From contig DIRC01000010.1 in NCBI GenBank assembly GCA_002427465.1, forward strand, positions 59,818 through 66,654: 6,837 nt of DNA, in the 5' to 3' direction. The notes beneath the pieces are model-generated. The model had not been told where the DNA came from. It worked only from the letters and a program-made list of their open reading frames with translations, and ran no database searches. Position numbers and translations under genes: made by a program. The stretch comes from Clostridiales bacterium UBA5446. Its GTDB lineage: Bacteria; Bacillota; Clostridia; Oscillospirales; Oscillospiraceae. This document shows, piece after piece, positions 1 to 4,383 of the stretch; the first letter of the stretch is position 1; every line of letters begins with the position of its first letter.

Positions 1-1
1 A

Positions 2-151
2 GGCGGAAAAGTCGACGCAAATAAATTAGGAACTGAGATAAATCAGCTTGGAAACTCAGGCTGGGAATTGGTAAGCAGCGTGTCGACCAATAAAGCGAAC
101 GGTTACACAAGAAGTATTGTTTGCTTTTTTAAAAGGAGAATATCATTATAG
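2..151 (+). CDS. C-terminal end of a DUF4177-like small protein (partial)
   Basis: An open frame enters from the left edge and ends at TAG 149-151, giving the last 49 residues of a protein whose start lies outside the window. The segment carries the pattern INQLGNSGWELVSSV, then a polar turn (TNKANGYTRS) and the closing strand IVCFFKRR. This is the typical end of DUF4177 proteins: a helix with a GWELV turn, then a beta hairpin ending in FFKR. Family members are short (roughly 60-120 residues), are often linked to a zinc-ribbon or SHOCT-like segment, and have no known biochemical role. No function can be assigned. The assignment rests on recalled motif resemblance and should be confirmed by a profile search. 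Confidence 0.72.
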   Translation, partial: GGKVDANKLGTEINQLGNSGWELVSSVSTNKANGYTRSIVCFFKRRISL

Positions 152-162
152 GTTTTTACGCC

Positions 163-192
163 AGATTATGAGGATAATCTATATAAGATTAT
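163..192. repeat. Alternating inverted repeat AGATTAT / ATAATCT / AGATTAT
   Basis: AGATTAT (163-169) pairs perfectly with ATAATCT (174-180) across a GAGG loop. A second AGATTAT copy (186-192) could pair with the same middle segment across a 5-base loop. The two hairpins are therefore mutually exclusive. No U-tract follows, so this is not a normal intrinsic terminator. It lies just downstream of the DUF4177-like stop codon. Function unknown; it may only reflect A/T richness. Confidence 0.4.
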
Positions 193-262
193 AGTTCGAA
201 TCCCACCGAAAAATCGAATGATATCCAAAATTGACATTACTCTCATAAGTAAACGTCAATGT

Positions 263-271
263 TGATATAAT
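263..271 (+). promoter_or_regulatory. Possible extended -10 promoter (TGATATAAT)
   Basis: TG-A-TATAAT is a perfect sigma-A -10 hexamer with the extended TGn motif. No good -35 lies at the right distance: the TTGACA at 231-236 is 29 bases away, which is too far. Transcription would start near 278, only about five bases before the terminator hairpin at 283-309. Such a transcript would be very short unless termination is suppressed. ATTGAC (230-235) and GTCAAT (255-260) form an inverted repeat just upstream that could be an operator or a chance match. Confidence 0.35.
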
Positions 272-282
272 GTTGACCGACC

Positions 283-309
283 AAAAAGTCCAGTAATACT
301 GGGCTTTTT
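283..309 (+). terminator. Intrinsic terminator hairpin
   Basis: A 12-bp stem (283-294 with 298-309) closes on an AAT loop. All pairs are Watson-Crick except one G-U. The 3' arm ends in five Ts and the 5' arm begins with five As, so it could work on both strands. It would end transcription entering from the left (the DUF4177-like gene) and isolates it from the LysM gene downstream. Confidence 0.8.
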
Positions 310-361
310 ATCGTTTGAAGGAAGTAACCGCAGCGCATGCAAGAGCAATTTCTTTACATGT

Positions 362-389
362 AACACGGTGTTTGTCGAAGCATATCATA
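362..389 (+). promoter_or_regulatory. Candidate sigma-K-type sporulation promoter for the LysM gene
   Basis: CATATCATA (381-389) fits the mother-cell sigma-K -10 pattern CATAnnnTA exactly. AACA (362-365) fits the short sigma-K -35 pattern (mACm) with a 15-base spacer, slightly shorter than the usual 16-17. The site lies about 45 bases before the LysM start, so the position is sensible. The motifs are short and chance matches in A/T-rich DNA are common. It is proposed mainly because the downstream protein has LysM and no signal peptide, as in spore-coat proteins. Confidence 0.35.
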
Positions 390-433
390 TAGCAAGGCAA
401 TGAAATGTTGTTTTATGAAAGGCAGTGATACAT

Positions 434-1180
434 ATGTTTCCAGCCTGTTCAGGGACTTATCCGTATACCATCCGATCCGGAGATTCTTTGTGGAAAATCG
501 CAAATCATTTTTGCACAACCATCCAGGAAATCGCGTTGGTAAATCCCGGACTAGACGTTAATAATCTATACATTGGGCAAACGATCTGCATTCCCCAAAG
601 AAACAGCCGACCGTCCGCGCAGCCCTGCGGCATGGGTATAAGCAAAGCGGAACAGACACTGAGCAATCATATGAGGCTGCTATGGGAACAGCATATCTAT
701 TGGACGAGGATGGTCATACTTAGTATGGCTTTTGGATTGCCGGATACGGAGTTTGTCACGAATCGGCTTCTGCGTAACCCAAAAGATTTTGAAGCGGCGC
801 TGAGACCATTTTATGGGGAAAACATCGCTGCAAGATTTGCAGAATTGTTCACAGATCACCTTACAATTGCCGCCGAGCTCGTTCAAGCGGCAAAGGCGGG
901 CGACAGCGCCGCAGCCACCGACGCTGAGAAACGCTGGTATGCAAACGCGGATCAGATAGCGGCTTTCCTCGGCAGTATCAACCCGTATTGGTCCGCACAG
1001 GAATGGCAGAAAATGTTATATGACCATCTTGCAATGACAAAAGACGAGGCAGTTGATATCCTAACGCAAAAGTACGCAGACAGCATCAATATGTTTGAAA
1101 ATATCGAGCGGCAGGCATTGGATATGGCCGACATGATGACACAGGGTATTGTCAAACAGTTTCCCCAATATTTCAGATAG
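434..1180 (+). CDS. LysM-domain protein with uncharacterised helical C-terminal domain; possible spore-envelope protein
   Basis: The protein has 248 residues. Residues about 9-54 are one LysM domain (YTIRSGDSLWKIANHF, then the asparagine-proline turn VNPGLDVNNLYIGQTICIP), which binds the glycan chains of peptidoglycan. A linker to about 67 precedes a mostly helical domain (68-245) rich in W, Y and H, with LLWEQHIYWTR near 82-92. A half-repeat is visible: FAELFTDHLTIAAELV (135-150) resembles WQKMLYDHLAMTKDEAV (191-207). From memory, this C-terminal domain matches a Firmicute family often mislabelled acetylglutamate kinase; no kinase glycine loop is visible. There is no signal peptide or membrane segment. 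N-terminal LysM without export signal is known in spore-coat proteins such as SafA, which suggests a spore role, by inference. An in-frame GTG at 425 has only 2 bases after the AAAGG at 418-422; ATG 434 has 11, so it is preferred. Cysteines are at 5, 27, 52 and 65. It is monocistronic, with terminators on both sides. Confidence 0.88.
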   Translation: MFPACSGTYPYTIRSGDSLWKIANHFCTTIQEIALVNPGLDVNNLYIGQTICIPQRNSRPSAQPCGMGISKAEQTLSNHMRLLWEQHIYWTRMVILSMAFGLPDTEFVTNRLLRNPKDFEAALRPFYGENIAARFAELFTDHLTIAAELVQAAKAGDSAAATDAEKRWYANADQIAAFLGSINPYWSAQEWQKMLYDHLAMTKDEAVDILTQKYADSINMFENIERQALDMADMMTQGIVKQFPQYFR

Positions 1181-1238
1181 AAGGCCTTATACAATAACCC
1201 GCCTGTTTCGATCTGGGCGCTATACCCCGCATAGGTCC

Positions 1239-1291
1239 AAAAAAGTCTCCGCCATCCGCCTAGTTCCATCATCAGGCGGCGGGGATTTTTT
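1239..1291 (+). terminator. Intrinsic terminator after the LysM gene
   Basis: Six As (1239-1244) pair with six Ts (1286-1291). TCTCCG (1246-1251) pairs with CGGGGA (1280-1285) with one G-U, and CCGCC (1256-1260) pairs with GGCGG (1275-1279). A CCAT bulge sits on the 5' side and the loop is about 14 bases. The U-tract on the plus strand fits termination of the LysM transcript 59 bases after its stop; the A-tract allows function on the minus strand too. Confidence 0.78.
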
Positions 1292-1443
1292 GATTTTGGG
1301 GAAGCGGAATCGTGAAAACCGGCAGTCCTTGCATGGGCATCAGAGAAGTTATCCCTCCGCCGCTTCAAAAAGCGTCGTTACCTCCGGTTTATGCCAGGTC
1401 TTTCCTTCATTTCCCTGCGGATTTTGTAAATACTAAAGGGCAT

Positions 1444-1449
1444 GGAGGT
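1444..1449 (+). promoter_or_regulatory. Strong ribosome binding site that fixes the TTG start at 1456
   Basis: GGAGGT lies 6 bases before TTG 1456, an ideal Firmicute spacing. The frame is open back to 1312, but those 48 upstream codons have no comparable ribosome site and would bury the signal peptide internally, so translation should start here. Confidence 0.85.
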
Positions 1450-1455
1450 GATATT

Positions 1456-1875
1456 TTGAAAAAGATGATCCTTGCCCTGTTCTGCGCAATGATCTGTTTT
1501 ATCCAAGCGCCTATGACTGCCGACGCATCGGTGCGCTCCGGCATCGTGCCCGTACCGCTGTCGCAGGCGACGGCAGGCAGTTACAATATTGACGCTGTCG
1601 CCGAAAAGGTTAACGCGCTTGTCGAGCGCATCAACTCCGCCACGCCCACCGGGACGGATGACGAGAAGCGAAGGCAATTTTTCGCCCTGAATCGGGAAAT
1701 CGACATGATGGATCGTGAAATCGATATTCTGGACGACAGGCTTGAGTTTGACTACATGTCTGATATATTATCATGGGGGGATTATATCGTGCTTGAACGC
1801 AAACTCGACGCTCTGGAAAATCTGCTTGACCGTGCGGAAAAAGGGCTGGAACGAAGGTTTGGCATGGATGACTAG
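1456..1875 (+). CDS. Small exported coiled-coil protein of unknown function
   Basis: The protein has 139 residues and starts at TTG behind a near-perfect GGAGGT. It begins with a classic Sec signal peptide: MKK, a hydrophobic core to about residue 19, and a probable signal peptidase I site after ADA (22-24). There is no lipobox, so the mature part (about 115 residues) should be released or wall-associated. After a short Ser/Pro/Gly-rich stretch come two helical segments. Residues 44-60 (YNIDAVAEKVNALVERI) and 68-133 are highly charged with heptad-like spacing (REIDMMDREIDILDDRLEF; VLERKLDALENLLDRAEKGL), consistent with a coiled coil or helical hairpin. There are no cysteines or catalytic motifs in the mature part. 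I do not recognise the family. It stands alone between two terminators. No convincing promoter was found in the 160 bases upstream. Confidence 0.8.
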   Translation: MKKMILALFCAMICFIQAPMTADASVRSGIVPVPLSQATAGSYNIDAVAEKVNALVERINSATPTGTDDEKRRQFFALNREIDMMDREIDILDDRLEFDYMSDILSWGDYIVLERKLDALENLLDRAEKGLERRFGMDD

Positions 1876-1914
1876 CAAAATCCTGACCGGGTTTATCTCA
1901 TGAACACACGATGT

Positions 1915-1949
1915 AAAAATCCTGCGACTGTTACAGTCACAGGATTTTT
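1915..1949 (+). terminator. Intrinsic terminator after the exported-protein gene
   Basis: AAAAATCCTG (1915-1924) pairs with CAGGATTTTT (1940-1949). After one C/A mismatch, GACTG (1926-1930) pairs with CAGTC (1934-1938) around a TTA loop. This is a strong 15-bp hairpin ending in five Ts, 39 bases after the stop codon. The A/T-rich base makes it potentially bidirectional. Confidence 0.85.
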
Positions 1950-1965
1950 CACTCTCCCGCCTGTG

Positions 1966-2016
1966 CCGTTGCCCCGGAAAATTCAAAAACGGCGCAACGG
2001 ATATTGAAAACGGATA
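1966..2016. repeat. Inverted and direct repeats upstream of the HD gene
   Basis: CCGTTGC (1966-1972) and GCAACGG (1994-2000) form a 7-bp inverted repeat 21 bases apart. AACGGATA occurs directly repeated at 1996-2003 and 2009-2016, 13 bases apart start to start, and AACGG alone also at 1988-1992. The array lies in the presumed promoter and leader of the HD gene and could be a regulator site. No clear -35/-10 pair was seen there, so this is only a candidate. Confidence 0.3.
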
Positions 2017-2042
2017 ACCTTTTCCGTGGAAGTGAGGTCGCT

Positions 2043-2678
2043 ATGCCCGCAAAAGAAGCTTTTATCAAAATTGAATCCTGCCTCATGTCCGAGACGGCGC
2101 CATCGAAAACCTTGAGCGCCTACTCGGAGCAGCCCTGGTTCGGCGCACACCCCACATCCCTGCTGCTGGCACAAAAGCATACAAAGCAGCAGCCGGATCA
2201 TCATCCCGAGGGGAGCGTCTGGAACCATACGATGCTGGTGGTTGACGAGGCGGCCAAGCGAAAGCAGCACAGCATCTGCCCAAGAGCGTTTATGTGGGCG
2301 GCGCTGCTCCATGACATCGGAAAGCCGTCCACAACAAAAATCAGAAAGGGCCGGATTACATCCTACGCCCACGACCTGGAGGGTGCCGAGCTGGCACTTG
2401 CCTTTCTTTCCGACCTGACAGACGAAACAAAGCTGGCCGAAAAAACCATGTGGCTTGTCCGCTTTCATATGCAGCTTCTGTTTGTAACCCGGGATATGCC
2501 GTTTCAGGACATTCCCGGAATGCGTGCCCACACCTACATTCCCGAAGTTGCGCTTTTGAGCTATTGCGACCGTCTGGGAAGAATCGGCGCGGATTCTGCC
2601 GCCGAGCGGCGGAATCTGATTGCTTTTCTGGAAAAATGCCAAGAGCGTACGGATCTTCCGTGGCTGAAGGAAACCTAA
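2043..2678 (+). CDS. Stand-alone HD-domain phosphohydrolase-like protein
   Basis: The protein has 211 residues, is probably cytoplasmic and has no signal peptide. HD-superfamily metal-binding residues are in order: H62 (SVWNHTM), H90-D91 (ALLHDIGKP), H110 (SYAHDLEGA) and D176 (SYCDRLGR), with FH at 141-142. HD proteins use such residues to hold one or two divalent metals and hydrolyse phosphate ester bonds. The spacing and the HDIGKP, AHDLEGA, LVRFH run resemble the HD domain of bacterial CCA-adding enzymes and related nucleotidases. No nucleotidyltransferase or GGDEF domain is attached, so the substrate is unknown. ATG 2043 is chosen because GTGAGG (2032-2037) precedes it by 5 bases. An in-frame TTG at 2004 would add 13 residues but has no ribosome site. 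It is monocistronic, downstream of a terminator and convergent with the DUF134 remnant. Confidence 0.85.
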   Translation: MPAKEAFIKIESCLMSETAPSKTLSAYSEQPWFGAHPTSLLLAQKHTKQQPDHHPEGSVWNHTMLVVDEAAKRKQHSICPRAFMWAALLHDIGKPSTTKIRKGRITSYAHDLEGAELALAFLSDLTDETKLAEKTMWLVRFHMQLLFVTRDMPFQDIPGMRAHTYIPEVALLSYCDRLGRIGADSAAERRNLIAFLEKCQERTDLPWLKET

Positions 2679-2716
2679 AAGGCCCGGGCTTCGCGCAGCT
2701 GACGCCCCGGTCCTTT
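2678..2716. terminator. Bidirectional hairpin between convergent genes
   Basis: AAAGG (2678-2682) pairs with CCTTT (2712-2716). After a C/T mismatch, CCGGG (2684-2688) pairs with CCCGG (2706-2710), then a bulged C and one more G-C pair. The loop is about 14 bases. The hairpin begins at the last base of the HD stop codon and lies about 40 bases past the probable end of the minus-strand DUF134 remnant. T-tracts are short on both sides (TTTCCC on plus, CTTTT on minus), so efficiency is uncertain. Confidence 0.55.
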
Positions 2717-2756
2717 CCCTTCCGCCCGTATACTGCCCCGGATTTTAGCGCCTTAC

Positions 2757-3114
2757 TTATTCGGAAGCGGCCTCCGCCGCTTTTTCCGGCAATTTCGATT
2801 ACCGTACCGGCCTCTGCGGAATGGCCGCAGATGATGACTTCCGAGCCGCAGTTCGGGCATACGTACTCTCCGCCGTTCGCAGATTCAATATTTTCCATAA
2901 TGTCCCGCCATTTCCGGCCGCAGGCCGTGTATCTGGCAGGGCAGATATTTTGCGTGGAATTCCCGCCGTCGATAAAACGTGCCTTTCCGTTCGCCATGCT
3001 GCCGGCGATTTTATCCCCGGCCGACAGCAATATACGCTGAAAGGTGGGGCGCGAGACGCCCATCCTTCTGTAGTTTACCGGGTTATTCCAGTTATTTAAC
3101 ATACAACCGCACAA
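2757..3114 (-). pseudogene. DUF134 family protein remnant: HTH plus zinc ribbon, N-terminus missing, probable frameshift
   Basis: Read on the minus strand from about 3069, the frame gives RRMGVSRPTFQRILLSAGDK, then IAGSMANGKARFIDGGN. This is the recognisable helix-turn-helix end of DUF134 proteins. A zinc-ribbon-like tail follows (NICPARYTACGRKW, then EYVCPNCGSEVI). Intact family members start with a conserved MPRPRK-like, cysteine-containing segment and about 50 residues before the HTH. Here those are replaced by unrelated codons behind a TTG at 3114 with TAA directly upstream and no ribosome site. Past residue 109 the frame runs on for over 400 bases antisense through the HD gene with unnatural composition. 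Skipping one G at 2787 gives EKAAEAASE and a stop at 2757-2759, just before a terminator hairpin, a far more natural end. So the copy looks truncated and probably frameshifted. DUF134 genes often lie near metal-handling genes, in my recollection. Confidence 0.68.
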
Positions 3115-3133
3115 TTATATCCCCCCGGGGAGC

Positions 3134-3163
3134 TTGCGCCGTCGGCGCATCTTTACGTATAAT
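3134..3163 (+). promoter_or_regulatory. Sigma-A promoter of the transporter operon with spacer palindrome
   Basis: TTGCGC (3134-3139) and a perfect TATAAT (3158-3163) are separated by 18 bases. A start near 3170 would give a leader of about 77 bases before the binding-protein gene. A perfect 7-1-7 palindrome, TGCGCCG-T-CGGCGCA (3135-3149), overlaps the -35 and fills half of the spacer. This is where a repressor would block polymerase. It does not resemble a Fur box. Confidence 0.6.
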
Positions 3164-3189
3164 CATATATATATTACGGTAAAAAGTAC

Positions 3190-3227
3190 TCCGGCGTACA
3201 GCAGGCCATATCACCTGCTCATCCGGA
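3190..3227 (+). promoter_or_regulatory. Structured 5' leader of the transporter operon
   Basis: AGCAGG (3200-3205) pairs with CCTGCT (3214-3219) around an 8-base loop, CCATATCA. Outside it, TCCGG (3190-3194) pairs with CCGGA (3223-3227), with asymmetric internal loops CGTAC and CAT. The two-step stem-loop ends 3 bases before the purine-rich ribosome site (AGGAAAGGGA, 3231-3240). It could affect translation or mRNA stability. It matches no riboswitch I recognise: there is no cobalamin box, and it is too small. Alternatively, the TCCGG arm sits in GTACTCCGGCGTAC (3187-3200), a near-palindrome that could be a protein site. Confidence 0.4.
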
Positions 3228-3246
3228 CAAAGGAAAGGGATCAATT

Positions 3247-4383
3247 ATGAAAAGTTTCATCAAGCCCCTCTTTTTTATCTTAGCGGTGTCCATGGTATTC
3301 TGTTTCGCCGCCTGTGGAAACGCCGGGAAGCCCGCCGATGCCCAAACGTCCGACCCCGAGGCCTCAGCCCCCGCGGAAAATGAGCCGGACGCCCGCGTGA
3401 TCACAGACATTCTCGGCCGCCAGGTCGAGCTTCCCCAAGAGATCCATACCATCGCGGCCATCAACGGGGCGGCGCGGATGCTGACCTACGCGGGAGCAGC
3501 GGATATGCTGGTGGGTGTGACGGACATGGACAAAACCCCGGCCGCCGGAATGCCGTACTCCATAGTAAACGCCGACGCCTTTAAGGATCTTGCCTCTGTA
3601 GGCTCCGGCGGCAGCGGCGACACCGTGTATACGGAAGAACTGGTGGCCCTGTCTCCGGACGTAATCTTCGCCTTCACCAACGACGTGGATTCCGTAGACA
3701 ACGTTCAGGCCAAAACCGGCATTCCCGTGGTGGGGATTTATGCCGACGGGATATTTTCACAAAGTCTCTATGATACCCTGACCCTAATCGGCGAAGTCAC
3801 CGGGACGCAGACGCGGTGCATCCAGGTGATTGACGCCATGAAAGGCTGGGCCGACGATCTGAACAGCCGCACCGAGGACATTGCCGAGGGGGATAAGCCC
3901 GACGTTTATGCCGGTGCGATAAGTTTCAGAGGCGGCCACGGAATTGATGGCACCTATGGCGAATACCCGCCGTTTGTGGCTGTCAACGCCAAAAACGTCG
4001 TCGATGAGACCGGTATATCCGGCGCGATGCTCATCGACCTTGAAGAGCTGGCGGTATGGGACCCGGACATCATCTTCATCGATCCGAATAACCTGGCGCT
4101 GGTCAACGAAAATTACGCCGTCAACGCCGCATTTTATAACAGTTTGTCCGCGGTGAAGGCCGGCCAGGTCTATACGCAGGTGGCCTTTAATTACAATTGG
4201 TGTAATATGGAGCTGGCGATGGTAGACGCGTACTATGCCGGGATCATTATCTATCCCGATCGGTTTTCAGACGTGGACTTTGAAAAGAAAGCCGAGGAAA
4301 TCTTCAACATAATGCTTGGCCGGGATTATCTGCCGGTGCTTGAGGAGGCCGGCATCGGCTTCGGCCAGCTCACGATAGGATGA
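3247..4383 (+). CDS. Substrate-binding lipoprotein of a FecB/BtuF-type metal-complex ABC importer
   Basis: The protein has 378 residues. It captures the ligand outside the membrane and delivers it to the permease. Residues 1-22 are a lipoprotein signal peptide with the lipobox-like FAAC; C23 would be lipidated (phenylalanine at -3 is not the commonest choice). An Ala/Pro/Glu-rich linker runs to about 48. Then comes the class III periplasmic-binding fold: VITDILGRQVELP (51-63), first lobe to about 168, a linking helix around 172-212, and a second lobe with WDPDIIFIDP (271-280) and VKAGQVYTQV (303-312). A glycine/histidine motif GGHGIDGTYGEYPPF (229-243) lies where ligand contacts are likely. 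Length and features fit iron-siderophore, heme, corrinoid or MolA-type molybdate binders; the substrate cannot be decided. The start has AGGAAAGGGA six bases upstream. Its stop overlaps the permease start (ATGA). Confidence 0.9.
   Translation: MKSFIKPLFFILAVSMVFCFAACGNAGKPADAQTSDPEASAPAENEPDARVITDILGRQVELPQEIHTIAAINGAARMLTYAGAADMLVGVTDMDKTPAAGMPYSIVNADAFKDLASVGSGGSGDTVYTEELVALSPDVIFAFTNDVDSVDNVQAKTGIPVVGIYADGIFSQSLYDTLTLIGEVTGTQTRCIQVIDAMKGWADDLNSRTEDIAEGDKPDVYAGAISFRGGHGIDGTYGEYPPFVAVNAKNVVDETGISGAMLIDLEELAVWDPDIIFIDPNNLALVNENYAVNAAFYNSLSAVKAGQVYTQVAFNYNWCNMELAMVDAYYAGIIIYPDRFSDVDFEKKAEEIFNIMLGRDYLPVLEEAGIGFGQLTIG

Noticed and set aside
194..204. GTTCGAATCCC, resembling the T-loop of a tRNA
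   Set aside because: The flanking bases do not form the 5-bp T-stem (TATAG against CCACC-type bases) and no acceptor, D or anticodon arm is present. It could at most be a tRNA 3'-end remnant such as an old attachment site, with no further support.
231..271. TTGACA (231-236) with TATAAT (266-271) as a standard promoter
   Set aside because: The spacer is 29 bases, far beyond the 16-18 that RNA polymerase accepts; only the extended -10 is kept as a candidate.
952..1368. Minus-strand open frame across the LysM gene end and terminator
   Set aside because: It is antisense to a well supported gene, crosses a strong terminator hairpin, and has no family features or ribosome site.
1361..1374. Small hairpin CGCTT-CAAA-AAGCG
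   Set aside because: It is a five-pair stem with no U-tract, and no link to a gene feature; such stems are expected by chance.
1312..1455. Upstream extension of the exported-protein frame
   Set aside because: It has no ribosome site, would hide the signal peptide, and the GGAGGT at 1444 clearly sets the TTG start at 1456.
2356..2756. Continuation of the DUF134 frame antisense to the HD gene
   Set aside because: Composition becomes Arg/Gly/Pro-rich and patternless after residue 109; this is a shadow of the HD gene after a probable frameshift.
2450..3040. Plus-strand open frame over the HD gene end and the DUF134 remnant
   Set aside because: Its translation has no recognisable motif, while the minus strand reads a clear DUF134 HTH and zinc ribbon in the same place.
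3156..3177. A/T-rich partial dyad over the -10 region as a Fur box
   Set aside because: Only one half matches the 7-1-7 Fur consensus moderately (about 5 of 7) and the other half poorly (about 3 of 7); it is better explained by the -10 and A/T-rich start region.
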